Assembly: GCA_963678445.1 (NCBI GenBank)
Contig: OY782877.1
Span: forward strand, 3,658,001-3,722,000
Source of the DNA: G963678445 sp963678445
GTDB taxonomy: Bacteria; Hydrogenedentota; Hydrogenedentia; Hydrogenedentales; G963678445
Length of the DNA: 64,000 nucleotides
Direction: 5' to 3'
Shown here: in pieces, positions 1-9,039 of the stretch
Numbering within the stretch: the stretch's first letter is position 1
Layout of the letters: every line of letters starts with the position of its first letter
Made by a program: the position numbers and the translations under genes
Notes under the pieces: generated by a model
What the model saw: the letters and a program-made list of their open reading frames with translations, nothing else
Database searches by the model: none
What the model was told of the DNA's origin: nothing

Positions 1-52
1 AGCGTCATAGGCGGACGCTTCACCCGCTTGGGAGAGACTTTGGAGCTGCTAT

Positions 53-1003
53 TTACTCTTTGTTCTTTGTGAGGGTTTCGCGGCAGAGATCGGGACGGTT
101 CGTAATGATAGCGTCCACGCCCCACTGTTGCAGACGTTTCATAACTGCGGGATCGTCAACCGTCCACACAGCAACCGTTTTGCCACCACGATGAAAGGCT
201 GCGAGACGTTCGCGAGTCAGGGTCTCGTGGTGCAGATTGAAGCCGTGCACCCCCATGAAGTATCCCAGTTCCAGGAATTGAACATAGGCCTCCGGATGTT
301 CCTTATTCTCCCCGCCGAGGAACTCTGTGCGCAGCTCAGGGGCTTCCGTGAGGGTGACCAGACAAACCACGGGGGAGAAGGATTGAATGACAACCTCGTG
401 CTCCATTCCATGGGCACGCACCCGTTCAATTACCTTGCGTGCAAGATGCAGATTGCGCGAGCCCGCTTCCTCCACCATCGTAATTAATTCACGTCGCAAA
501 GCGCGCGTCATGCGGGTATGTCCCTTAATACGGCGTCGAATGGACTGCACAAGTTTTGCGTCATCATCGCAACTCTTGACCTCAATGTAAACGCCAATAC
601 GCCCTTTAGCCATGTTCAGGCATTCATCCAGCGTAGGCAGTTTCTCTCCAGAAAATTCCGGGGCAAACCAGGCCCCTGCATCCAACTTTCGCAACTCCTC
701 CAACGTCTTTTCGGTTGCGTCTCCTGCACCATTCGTTGTCCGGTCCAGGTCATCATCATGCAGAATAAACACCTCTTCATCCGCACTGAGCATACAATCC
801 AATTCGTACCAATCAGCCTGCATTTCGAACGCTTTTTCAAAGGCGGTCAACGTGTTCTCTGGCGTATAGGCGCTAGCCCCACGATGCGCGATAACATCGA
901 TTTCGCCCTTGGGTGCACCAGCGTGATGCGCCGTGGCGCAACCTGAAAGAAACAGGGCAGCAAAAGCAGGAGCAAATAAACAGAGCAAAAAGAAGAGTTT
1001 CAT
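53..1003 (-). CDS. Glycerophosphodiester phosphodiesterase, lipoprotein
   Basis: Predicted 316-residue GDPD-family enzyme that hydrolyses glycerophosphodiesters to glycerol-3-phosphate and an alcohol. Seen: a hydrophobic N-terminus ending in a lipobox (LSGC, Cys22), so probably a lipoprotein of the periplasm or outer membrane. The GDPD signature follows: HRG at 40-42, PENT at 48-51, the metal-binding ELD at 67-69, and HDDDLDRTTN at 82-91. The C-terminus has VWTVDD and IITNRPD, typical of the barrel end. The start is set by AAGGAAG about 8 bases upstream of the ATG. Transcribed divergently from aceE. Family assignment is firm; substrate is not known. Confidence 0.93.
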   Translation of the reverse strand: MKLFFLLCLFAPAFAALFLSGCATAHHAGAPKGEIDVIAHRGASAYTPENTLTAFEKAFEMQADWYELDCMLSADEEVFILHDDDLDRTTNGAGDATEKTLEELRKLDAGAWFAPEFSGEKLPTLDECLNMAKGRIGVYIEVKSCDDDAKLVQSIRRRIKGHTRMTRALRRELITMVEEAGSRNLHLARKVIERVRAHGMEHEVVIQSFSPVVCLVTLTEAPELRTEFLGGENKEHPEAYVQFLELGYFMGVHGFNLHHETLTRERLAAFHRGGKTVAVWTVDDPAVMKRLQQWGVDAIITNRPDLCRETLTKNKE

Positions 1004-1296
1004 AGCAGTGCTTCCTTTAAAAAAACGGGTTATTGCGTTGCAAAATAGCCAACGAAGTCGACATTTGCAGCAGTATAGCGGAAGGTTTTTTAAGAATCCA
1101 TACTTTGCGGGAGTTGATTACGCATATTTCTGTGTTAATGCGTCAACCCAAGCTCGAACGGGAATAAAGGTATAGGCGCAACAATGTTTCTTTGGTAAAC
1201 TGAAAAGGAGTAGTGCAGGGAATTTCAAGGTATACGCAGTATTGCACGTCAATATTACGTGGCACTCGAGGCTGAACGAAGGAAGCGAGAAAAATA
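1004..1296. other. Divergent intergenic region, GDPD / aceE
   Basis: This 293-base region must carry the promoters of two divergent units. I see ribosome-binding sites at both ends (AAGGAAG for the minus gene, GGAAG at 1281-1285 for aceE). I found no convincing -35/-10 pair, hairpin or small gene. The dispersed hairpin repeat found elsewhere in the window is absent here. Confidence 0.5.
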
Positions 1297-3954
1297 ATGC
1301 AGGATGAATATAGTGCGCAAATACAGGATTGGCTGGATGCCTTGGATGCGTTGCTCGAGGAGGAAGGGCCAGAGGGGGCGCAGCGCTTGTTGAGACAATT
1401 GAGGTTGCATGCAGCGCGCCAAGGTGTGCATGAGGAAGATGTGACACGCACGCCGTATGTCAACACGATCCCACTGGAGAAGCAACCGCCGTATCCAGGC
1501 AATCGAGAGTTGGAACGTATCAATAAAGCACTGATTCGGTGGAATGCGATGGCGATGGTGGTGCGTGCCAATCGGGAGTCCGATGGGATCGGGGGGCATA
1601 TCTCTACCTATGCGTCGGCAGCCACCTTGTACGAGGTGGGTTTCAACCATTTTTTCCGTGCAGCAGACGAGATGTATGGTGGCGATATGCTGTTTATCCA
1701 GGGACACGCCGCACCGGGGATATATGCGCGCGCTTTTCTGGAGGGGCGCATTAGCGAAGAACACCTGCGTAATTTTCGTCGGGAGTTGCAGGAAGGCGGC
1801 GGTCTTTCCTCCTACCCGCATCCCTGGTTGATGCCGGACTTCTGGCAATTCCCTACCGTTTCCATGGGACTGGGGCCAATCATGGCGATTTACCAGGCGC
1901 GTTTTGCCCGCTACCTCGAAAATCGTGGCTTGAAATTGCGTAATGGAGGACATGTCTGGGCGTTTTTGGGCGACGGCGAAACGGATGAGCCAGAATCATT
2001 AGGTGCTATTGACCTGGCCGCGCGCGAGAAGCTGGATAACCTCATTTTCGTAATTAATTGCAACCTGCAACGTTTGGATGGCCCTGTGCGGGGCAATGGC
2101 AAAATCATCCAGGAGTTGGAAGGCGTGTTTCGTGGGGCGGGGTGGAATGTTATTAAAGTGCTCTGGGGAAGCGAATGGGACCCATTGTTTGCTGCGGATA
2201 AGGATAATATTCTGGTGGATGCACTGGGAGCCTGTATCGACGGCGAATATCAAAAGTTTACGGTCTCTTCTGGTGAATATGTCCGCCAGCGATTTATGGA
2301 ACACGATCCCCGTCTGGCAGAAACCTTGGGACGTTTAACGGATGAGGAATTACGCAAAATAAAACGCGGTGGTCATGATCCCGCCAAGGTATACACGGCG
2401 TATCACGCGGCAGTCAATACCAAGGGAGCGCCGACGGTAATTCTCGCCAAAACCATCAAGGGCTATGGACTTGGAGAAAGTGGCGAAGGGAAAAATATAA
2501 CCCACCAGCAAAAGAAATTGAATGAAGATGAGTTGCGTGAATTCCGTGGACGTTTTGGCATTCCGATTTCAGATGAAGCAGTAGCATTCGCACCCTTTTA
2601 CAAGCCCGCCGACGATAGCCCTAGCATACAGTATCTGAAAGAGCGGCGTGAATCCCTGGGCGGTTCTTTGCCGAAACGTGTGCTGCGCGCGACGCCATTA
2701 AAAGCGCCCTCAGAACAGTTGTTTACAGACTTTTTTCACGGCAATGCCAGACCCGTATCGACGACCATGGCGTTTGTAGGTATTTTGCGAAAACTTCTGG
2801 CCGATCCTGAATTAGGTCCTCTGATCGTACCGATTGTGCCCGATGAGGCGCGTACTTTTGGGATGGATGGCCTGTTTCGGCAAATTGGCATTTATAGTTC
2901 CCAGGGGCAGGCCTATGAACCGGTGGATTCGGAAGCGCTGTTGTACTACAAGGAAGCAAAAGACGGCCAGATCATTGAAGAAGGCATTACCGAAGCAGGG
3001 GGGATGTCGTCTTTCATAGCAGCTGGCACCGCCTACACCAATCATGGCGTGAATACGATCCCCTTCTTCGTATATTACTCTATGTTTGGCATGCAACGCA
3101 TAGGCGATTTGGTCTGGGCGGCAGGCGACATGCGTTGCAAGGGTTTTATGGTAGGGGGAACGGCAGGACGAACAACCTTAAATGGGGAAGGCTTGCAGCA
3201 TCAGGACGGTCACAGTCATTTGTTGGCCAGCGCCGTGCCGAATTTGCGCAGCTACGACCCTGCCTATGCCTTCGAGCTTGCCGTAATTATCCGCGAAGGC
3301 ATTCACGTCATGTATGAAAAGCAGGAAGACTGTTTCTACTACCTGACCGTAGGCAATGAAAACTACCCTATGCCGCCGATGCCCAAGGAGAAGGGGGTGA
3401 AGGAGGGCATTCTGAAGGGAATGTATCGCTTTAAAGAGTCCGCCATGAAAGAAGCGAAGCTCCATGCCCAACTTTTAGGCAGCGGTTCGATCATGAATGA
3501 AGTTTTACGCGCCCAGGAGATATTGGAAGAAAAATTTGGGGTCGCAGCGGATGTATGGAGTGTGACCAGTTACAACGAGTTGCGGCGCGATGGTTTGGAT
3601 GTGGATTGGCATAACCTGCATCACCCTGCTGCGAAACAGCGTACACCTTATGTCACGCAATGTCTGGGAGATGCCCCCGGTGTGGTGGTTGCAGCCTCGG
3701 ATTACGTCAAAACCCTGCCGGATAGCATCGCTAAATGGTTGCCCAATGGGCTGACGAGTCTGGGAACAGACGGCTTTGGTCGCAGTGATTCACGCGAAGC
3801 GTTGCGGTCCTTTTTTGGGGTGGATGCTGCGCATATTGCATTTGCAACGTTGAACGCCCTGCGTGAACAAGGGCAGGTGCCAGCAGGCACGGTGAAAAAA
3901 GCGATGAAAACATTAGGGATTTCGGTGCACGCGCCCAATCCACGTTGTTCCTGA
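1297..3954 (+). CDS. aceE: Pyruvate dehydrogenase E1 component, homodimeric type
   Basis: 885 residues, the normal length for the single-chain (alpha2) E1 of the pyruvate dehydrogenase complex, which decarboxylates pyruvate with thiamine diphosphate and acetylates the lipoyl group of E2. Seen: the ThDP/Mg motif GDGETDEPES at 225-234 followed by NCNLQRLDGP, plus characteristic segments such as HSHLLASAVPNLRSYDPAYA and the C-terminal GFGRSDSREALRSFF. The start has GGAAG at 1281-1285. First gene of aceE-aceF-lpdA, all on the same strand with gaps of about 54 bases. Homodimeric E1 is typical of Proteobacteria and some other phyla and differs from the E1-alpha/beta type. Confidence 0.98.
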   Translation: MQDEYSAQIQDWLDALDALLEEEGPEGAQRLLRQLRLHAARQGVHEEDVTRTPYVNTIPLEKQPPYPGNRELERINKALIRWNAMAMVVRANRESDGIGGHISTYASAATLYEVGFNHFFRAADEMYGGDMLFIQGHAAPGIYARAFLEGRISEEHLRNFRRELQEGGGLSSYPHPWLMPDFWQFPTVSMGLGPIMAIYQARFARYLENRGLKLRNGGHVWAFLGDGETDEPESLGAIDLAAREKLDNLIFVINCNLQRLDGPVRGNGKIIQELEGVFRGAGWNVIKVLWGSEWDPLFAADKDNILVDALGACIDGEYQKFTVSSGEYVRQRFMEHDPRLAETLGRLTDEELRKIKRGGHDPAKVYTAYHAAVNTKGAPTVILAKTIKGYGLGESGEGKNITHQQKKLNEDELREFRGRFGIPISDEAVAFAPFYKPADDSPSIQYLKERRESLGGSLPKRVLRATPLKAPSEQLFTDFFHGNARPVSTTMAFVGILRKLLADPELGPLIVPIVPDEARTFGMDGLFRQIGIYSSQGQAYEPVDSEALLYYKEAKDGQIIEEGITEAGGMSSFIAAGTAYTNHGVNTIPFFVYYSMFGMQRIGDLVWAAGDMRCKGFMVGGTAGRTTLNGEGLQHQDGHSHLLASAVPNLRSYDPAYAFELAVIIREGIHVMYEKQEDCFYYLTVGNENYPMPPMPKEKGVKEGILKGMYRFKESAMKEAKLHAQLLGSGSIMNEVLRAQEILEEKFGVAADVWSVTSYNELRRDGLDVDWHNLHHPAAKQRTPYVTQCLGDAPGVVVAASDYVKTLPDSIAKWLPNGLTSLGTDGFGRSDSREALRSFFGVDAAHIAFATLNALREQGQVPAGTVKKAMKTLGISVHAPNPRCS

Positions 3955-4008
3955 GGGAAATATGCGGATACGGCCTGCGGTTAACCTTAGAAAGCGAGAT
4001 GGAGAACG

Positions 4009-5337
4009 ATGATTAAAGAATTTAAATTGCCAGAATTGGGCGAAAATATTGCCTCGGGTACGGTGGCGAAAGTGTTGGTTTCGTCGGGCAGCGTGGTGAC
4101 GCTGAACCAACCCGTGTTAGAAGTGGAAACGGATAAGGCGGTGGCGGAGATCCCCTCCACGATATCAGGCAAAGTGGTGGAGGTGCGGGTAGAAGAGGGG
4201 CAAAGTGTCCGACCGGGGCAGGTTATATTCACTATTGAAGAACAGGCGTCTACCGCTGCAGAAGCACCTGCTAAAAAAGAAGAGCCGACAAAGAAGGTGG
4301 AAGAAACAGCGGCCAGTCCCGTTGCCGCTTCCACCCCCCCAGCGGCTTCCCAGCCTGCCACGCCAGCAAAACCCCAAACACCGCCGCGTGCCAGTGCAGG
4401 TGGAGGCGTTGTGCTGGCGTCCCCCTCTGTACGTCGAATGGCACGGGAGCTGGGGGTGCTGTTGGATGAAGTGCCGACCAGTGATCCGACGGGACGGGTG
4501 ACAGCGGAAGATGTGCGGCGATATGCGGAGAAAGGACAAGATGCCCCTGCGACGTCGACGAGCACGGTGCGGAACGAAAACGTCGCATCAACTCCCGCAG
4601 GGCCTGCTCCGACTTCTGATCCCTATGTTCAACAGGATAAGGTGGAACGCATTGATATGAATGCGGTGCGCAGGAAGACGGCGGAACATATGACAACGTG
4701 TTGGACGACGATCCCTCATGTAACGCATTTTGAAAAAGCGGATATTACCGAGTTGGAGAAGTTGCGCGGAAAGTATGCGAAGAAGGTAGAAGCAGTGGGG
4801 GGACGTCTGACAACCCTGGGCTTTGTGATTAAGGTGATTGTGGAGGCGTTGAAAAAGTATCCCCAGTTTAATGCCAGCGTTGACATGGCTAACCAGCAGT
4901 TGTTGCTGAAGAAGTTTTATAACATTGGTGTGGCGGTGGATACCCCGAATGGATTGCTGGTGCCTGTGGTGCGCGATGCGGATAAAAAAAGTATAGTAGA
5001 TGTCGCGCGGGAGCTTCCTGAGTTGGCCCAACGCGCACGAGACCGCAAACTGTCGTTGGAGGAGATGCAAGGCGGGACGTTTACGATTACCAATCTGGGC
5101 GGTCTGGGCGGTGTTGGGTTTACCCCCATTATCAATGCCCCGGAAGTGGCGATATTAGGCCTGTCTCGCAGTGCGACCGAAGCTGTTTGGCAAGAGGGCG
5201 CCTTTGTGCCACGCACCATGCTCCCGTTGAGTTTGTCCTATGATCATCGTGTAATCGATGGCGCCGATGCCGCACGGTTCATGCGTTTTGTTGCCGAGGG
5301 GCTGGCGCAACCCTGGACAATGTATCTGGGCTTGTAA
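4009..5337 (+). CDS. aceF: Dihydrolipoamide acetyltransferase (PDH E2)
   Basis: 442 residues. Domains in order: one lipoyl domain with the lipoylated lysine at Lys43 (VETDKAVAEIP), a long Ala/Pro/Lys-rich flexible linker (about 85-140), a peripheral-subunit-binding domain (about 142-180, SPSVRRMARELGVLLDEV), a second linker, and the catalytic acetyltransferase domain with His413 and Asp417 in SYDHRVIDGADAARF. It moves acetyl groups from E1 to CoA. It has one lipoyl domain, where E. coli has three. Second gene of the pdh operon. Confidence 0.97.
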   Translation: MIKEFKLPELGENIASGTVAKVLVSSGSVVTLNQPVLEVETDKAVAEIPSTISGKVVEVRVEEGQSVRPGQVIFTIEEQASTAAEAPAKKEEPTKKVEETAASPVAASTPPAASQPATPAKPQTPPRASAGGGVVLASPSVRRMARELGVLLDEVPTSDPTGRVTAEDVRRYAEKGQDAPATSTSTVRNENVASTPAGPAPTSDPYVQQDKVERIDMNAVRRKTAEHMTTCWTTIPHVTHFEKADITELEKLRGKYAKKVEAVGGRLTTLGFVIKVIVEALKKYPQFNASVDMANQQLLLKKFYNIGVAVDTPNGLLVPVVRDADKKSIVDVARELPELAQRARDRKLSLEEMQGGTFTITNLGGLGGVGFTPIINAPEVAILGLSRSATEAVWQEGAFVPRTMLPLSLSYDHRVIDGADAARFMRFVAEGLAQPWTMYLGL

Positions 5338-5390
5338 ATGGTCTTCGCAAATAACCTCTTCCGTTAACGAAAGGGAGTTGAAAAGAAATC

Positions 5391-6809
5391 ATGACGGATA
5401 AAAAAACGACACAATTAGCAATTATTGGCGGAGGGCCGGGAGGCTATGCTGCGGCGTTTATGGCGGCGGACTTAGGACTGGATGTAACCTTGATCGAAGT
5501 GGAGGAAAATCCAGGCGGTACCTGCCTGTACCGTGGTTGTATACCGTCCAAAGCCCTGTTGCATGTGGCGCGTTTAATCAATGACGCCCGTGAAGCTGCC
5601 GCCTGGGGCGTCTATTTTGAGGCGCCTTCCATTGATCTGCCCAAGGTGCGCGAAAAGACCCAAGGCGTGGTGCAACAGATGACAGGTGGGTTGGGTCAGT
5701 TATGCAAGGCCCGTAAAGTAACCTATTTGCAGGGACGCGCCCATTTTCTGGATGCACATACTTTGGCGGTTTTTCGTCCTGATGGTAGTGAAGAAACCCT
5801 GCAGTGTGAATATGCCATTATCGCTGCGGGTTCGCGCCCGGCGCTTTTCGGTCCACTGATTGATTCTCCACGCATCATGAATTCGACCGGTGCGTTGCAG
5901 TTGGAAGATATTCCGGAGAAATTGCTGGTGGTAGGGGGCGGATATATCGGCCTGGAACTCGGCACTGTCTACGCCGCTTTGGGTGCACAAGTCACGGGGG
6001 TAGAGATGACCGATGGACTGCTTCCCGGCGCTGATCGCGACTTGGTGCGTCCATTGGCCAAGCGACTGGATGGAGTGTTCCACGAAATTAATCTGAATAC
6101 GAAGGTGGCGGAGATGAAGGAACAGAAAAATGGCATCAAAGTGGTGTTGGAAGGCCCGAAAGGCGAAACAACGTCACGCTTGTTCGATAAGGTGCTCGTC
6201 GCGGTAGGTCGTAAACCCAATGCAAGCGGTTTAGGGCTGGGTACGACCAAAGTGGTCATAAACGAACGGGGTTTTATTGAGGTAGATGCACAGCGGCGGA
6301 CAGCCGAACCGCATATCTTCGCCATTGGTGATATTGTAGGTGGTGCTATGCTGGCGCATAAAGCGTCGCATGAAGGCCGGATAGCTGCGGAAGTAATCGC
6401 CGGGCGTAACGCTGCGTTTGAACCCATGGCAATCCCAGCGGTAGTCTTTACCGACCCTGAAGTAGCCTGGTGCGGGCTTACCGAGTTGGAAGCCAAGAAG
6501 CAGGGCCGGGCGATTCAGGTTACCCGTTTCCCCTGGGCTGCTTCCGGACGTGCCAGCACGCTTAATTGCAGTGATGGACTGACCAAGCTGATCTGTGATC
6601 CTGATACCAGCCAGGTGCTGGGAATGGCCATTGTAGGTTCCGGGGCAGGCGAACTTATCGCCGAAGGTGTACTGGCTATTGAGATGGGCGCCTTGGCTTC
6701 CGATCTCGATATGACGATACACCCGCATCCCACTTTGAGTGAGACGGTGATGGAATCTGCCGCTGCACTGTTTGGACAAAGCACCCATATTTACCGTCCG
6801 AAAAAATAG
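5391..6809 (+). CDS. lpdA: Dihydrolipoamide dehydrogenase (E3)
   Basis: 472 residues; the flavoprotein that reoxidises dihydrolipoamide with NAD+. Seen: the FAD-binding GGGPGGYAAA near the N-terminus, the redox-active disulfide Cys45/Cys50 (GGTCLYRGCIPSK), the NAD-binding GGGYIGLELG, the second FAD motif FAIGDIVGGAMLAHKA, and the C-terminal HPHPTLSET with the catalytic His and Glu. Start preceded by AAGGGAG. Last gene of the pdh operon, followed directly by a strong terminator. It may also serve other 2-oxoacid dehydrogenases or glycine cleavage. Confidence 0.97.
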   Translation: MTDKKTTQLAIIGGGPGGYAAAFMAADLGLDVTLIEVEENPGGTCLYRGCIPSKALLHVARLINDAREAAAWGVYFEAPSIDLPKVREKTQGVVQQMTGGLGQLCKARKVTYLQGRAHFLDAHTLAVFRPDGSEETLQCEYAIIAAGSRPALFGPLIDSPRIMNSTGALQLEDIPEKLLVVGGGYIGLELGTVYAALGAQVTGVEMTDGLLPGADRDLVRPLAKRLDGVFHEINLNTKVAEMKEQKNGIKVVLEGPKGETTSRLFDKVLVAVGRKPNASGLGLGTTKVVINERGFIEVDAQRRTAEPHIFAIGDIVGGAMLAHKASHEGRIAAEVIAGRNAAFEPMAIPAVVFTDPEVAWCGLTELEAKKQGRAIQVTRFPWAASGRASTLNCSDGLTKLICDPDTSQVLGMAIVGSGAGELIAEGVLAIEMGALASDLDMTIHPHPTLSETVMESAAALFGQSTHIYRPKK

Positions 6810-6830
6810 AAACGGTTACAGCACAAAAAA

Positions 6831-6860
6831 ACGCCCGTCTCTATCCACAGAGACGGGCGT
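6831..6860. terminator. Bidirectional Rho-independent terminator
   Basis: Perfect 12-bp stem (ACGCCCGTCTCT at 6831-6842 with AGAGACGGGCGT at 6849-6860), loop of 6, flanked by an A-run on the left and TTT on the right. It sits between convergent lpdA and the LolA-like gene and can serve both. Confidence 0.9.
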
Positions 6861-6876
6861 TTTACATTCAGGCAGA

Positions 6877-7617
6877 TTATTTGGATTCGGTTGCTGCCGC
6901 AGGCTCACTGGCCTTGGGAGCTGCGGGGGCAGCGGGTGTATCTGGGGTATACACAAAGGTTGCGGCGGGGATGTCGACGTCGGTCTTAATGTTTTTGAAG
7001 AGGAACGTTGCTGCAACAGTGTCGTTTTCAAAGAGTGCGATTTTACGTTGCACACCGATCTCTTTATCGATATAGATAGCCGCTTTCGAGAAAGGAATAC
7101 TGTCCGCCTTTTCTTTGAGCGTGCCTTCAATGACATAGCAGGCGCTACCGTCAACTTCCTCATCCGGCATAAGCGTCAGGTCGAGTTCCTCTTTCAGACT
7201 GCTGAAAAGAGCGCCGCCACCCGGGGGAATAGCACCTTGATCTAAGCTGGGTTTGGATTTTTCTGTATTCTTCTTGTTGAAGATTTCAGTGGTTGCATAG
7301 AAATCGGTGCCATCAAACAAGGCGTCGATTTTCGCTTCCATCGTCATCGGTTCCGGCATCTTCGCCGTGAATTCCTGGCGAAATTTTTCTTTGCCATCTT
7401 CCTTCAAACAGGCCAATGTACCCGTGCCACTCAGATTGAGACGCGTTTTCCCCAGGGGGATGTCAGCAGTTACGTCAATATCCGCTGTAAGGGATTTACA
7501 CTTGGCCCAGGCTTCCGCAGCCTTGGCTTCTACAGATTCCAATGTTTCTTCTGCAGCTAACGCCATACTGCTCAGGCACAAGCCTGCTAAAAGGGCAATA
7601 ACTATACAACGTTTCAT
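6877..7617 (-). CDS. Secreted LolA-like protein, function unknown
   Basis: 246 residues. Signal peptide MKRCIVIALLAGLCLSSMALA, then a region with the features of LolA/LolB-like lipoprotein-sorting proteins: a predicted amphipathic helix with AWAKCKSLTADIDVTADIP, alternating beta strands (LNLSGTGTLACLKEDGKEKF) and a C-terminal VYTPD. The tail is Ala/Pro-rich and low in complexity. An open frame extends 15 codons further upstream, but that extension reads into the dispersed repeat. The start chosen here has AAGGAGAG at the right spacing. Possibly a periplasmic lipid carrier, but the similarity is at fold level only. Confidence 0.7.
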   Translation of the reverse strand: MKRCIVIALLAGLCLSSMALAAEETLESVEAKAAEAWAKCKSLTADIDVTADIPLGKTRLNLSGTGTLACLKEDGKEKFRQEFTAKMPEPMTMEAKIDALFDGTDFYATTEIFNKKNTEKSKPSLDQGAIPPGGGALFSSLKEELDLTLMPDEEVDGSACYVIEGTLKEKADSIPFSKAAIYIDKEIGVQRKIALFENDTVAATFLFKNIKTDVDIPAATFVYTPDTPAAPAAPKASEPAAATESK

Positions 7618-7637
7618 TCGGTAACTCTCCTTAGTTT

Positions 7638-7965
7638 TAAGCGGTCCAGCGACCGCAAGCAAGAGGTATGGTCCTTACCATCCCTGAACGCAACAAACTT
7701 CGTTTTTTATAACCAGCTTTGAAAGGTCAGTCCCTGATAAAGTGGTCCAGCAACCGCAAGCAAGAGGTATGGTCCTTACCATCCCTGAACGCAACAAACT
7801 TCGTTTTTTATAACCAGCTTTGAAAGGTCAGTCCCTGATAAAGTGGTCCAGCGACCGCAATGTGGCCAGGGCCACACCTTGGAAAATATGGTTGTTACCG
7901 TCCCTGAACGCAACAGGATATTATTTTTTATAGACCGCTCTTGTCATGTAATTCTTTCGGCAATA
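7638..7965 (+). repeat. Dispersed hairpin repeat, three tandem units (copies A1-A3)
   Basis: Three head-to-tail units of the window's dispersed repeat. The hairpin GGTCCAGCGACC or its variant starts at 7643, 7744 and 7845, an exact 101-base period. Units 1 and 2 are nearly identical and of the short subtype, lacking the GGCC hairpin. Unit 3 is the long subtype with GTGGCCAGGGCCAC. The junctions are GATAAAG followed by the next GGTCC hairpin. It fills most of the 404-base gap between the EEP-family gene and the LolA-like gene, both on the minus strand. Confidence 0.92.
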
Positions 7966-8021
7966 AAAGCCACTAAGACGCGTGCACACTCTAGAGCACT
8001 TGCCGGGGAAAGGTCAACTTT

Positions 8022-9023
8022 TTAATTCTGTAGTACAATCGAACGCGAAGGGGCGTTGTGCTCTGGAACGGCCAGGGCTACATCGCCTGTTTGCAGTCGC
8101 AAGGGTCTTTGCGGTTGAATTTTTACCTCTGATAAATACCCAATGTGATCACTAAGTTCCGTTTCGCCATTGGGTAGAGGGACTTTTTCTTCGATCGGCA
8201 GAGTTTTGATGACCGAAAAGTCGTAGTAAGGCGTGTCGACGGAAAAAATATGATCGATTTTGGATTTAATTTTCATGGTGCGGCTTAAAGCCGCCTTAGC
8301 GCGCGCGGTTTCAAAGTCGGTATCCCCTATACGACAGTTCATATCTCCCACGAGGAAGGCGGGGACTGTCTGGATACGCGAGGTATTGAGAAATTGCGCC
8401 AGACTGTCCATTTGCTGCGTGCGGACGACATCGTAATGGGGATTGCCGTATCCCGCCTGTGCATGGGTGTTGTAGAAATCAATATAGGCATTTTCGCTAA
8501 GCCGAATGCGCGCTAACCCAACACCTTTACCAGCCCACCAGTCGCCTTCCCATACTTTGTACCAGGGATTGGCGACGGGATAGCGGTGAAACCAGGTTTC
8601 TTCAATAGGAAAAGCGCTCATGATGAACAATCCGCTACCGACGGTGGCGCTTCGGAAGTAGGTATGATGCTTTAAGCGTGAGGATTCCAGACTATTCGCC
8701 AGAAGTTCACGGTCGTTTTGGATAAATGCTTCCTGAAAGCCGACAATGTCCGGATTGAGCTGCGTTAGCTTATCTGCGATCGCGCGCATACGTTGCGCGC
8801 GATTCTGTCCAACGATATACGTGTCCTGGATATTGAAAGTGACGATTCGGAGGGTTTGCGTTTCTTGCCAAAGTGGGGGAGGGCTAGCAAGTAGGGGGCT
8901 ACTTTGGTAATCAGTAGGAGCCTCTGTGCGTCCGTTAAACGGGGCAAACAGCAGTACAAACAATATGAGCAGAAGAGGGGGAGCGGTGAGGAGAATGCCC
9001 AGCCCCAAAAGCTTTTTTTTCAT
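8022..9023 (-). CDS. Endonuclease/exonuclease/phosphatase (EEP) family protein
   Basis: 333 residues with an N-terminal membrane anchor or uncleaved signal (about 5-27). Conserved EEP residues in order: VTFNIQD (Asn), VGFQEAF (metal-binding Glu), NTHAQAGYG (His), VGDMNCR (Asp/Asn) and ELSDH near the C-terminus. The architecture resembles secreted neutral sphingomyelinase C-like and other extracytoplasmic phosphodiesterases more than a DNA-repair exonuclease. Lies 16 bases downstream of the FAD/Fe-S dehydrogenase, so probably co-transcribed with it. Ribosome-binding site AAGGAA. Confidence 0.85.
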   Translation of the reverse strand: MKKKLLGLGILLTAPPLLLILFVLLFAPFNGRTEAPTDYQSSPLLASPPPLWQETQTLRIVTFNIQDTYIVGQNRAQRMRAIADKLTQLNPDIVGFQEAFIQNDRELLANSLESSRLKHHTYFRSATVGSGLFIMSAFPIEETWFHRYPVANPWYKVWEGDWWAGKGVGLARIRLSENAYIDFYNTHAQAGYGNPHYDVVRTQQMDSLAQFLNTSRIQTVPAFLVGDMNCRIGDTDFETARAKAALSRTMKIKSKIDHIFSVDTPYYDFSVIKTLPIEEKVPLPNGETELSDHIGYLSEVKIQPQRPLRLQTGDVALAVPEHNAPSRSIVLQN

Positions 9024-9039
9024 CCGTTATTCCTTACGA

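Noticed and set aside
1..52. Possible gene end or start at the left edge
   Set aside because: The 52 bases after the GDPD stop are too short to judge; an ATG on the minus strand at position 8 cannot be evaluated.
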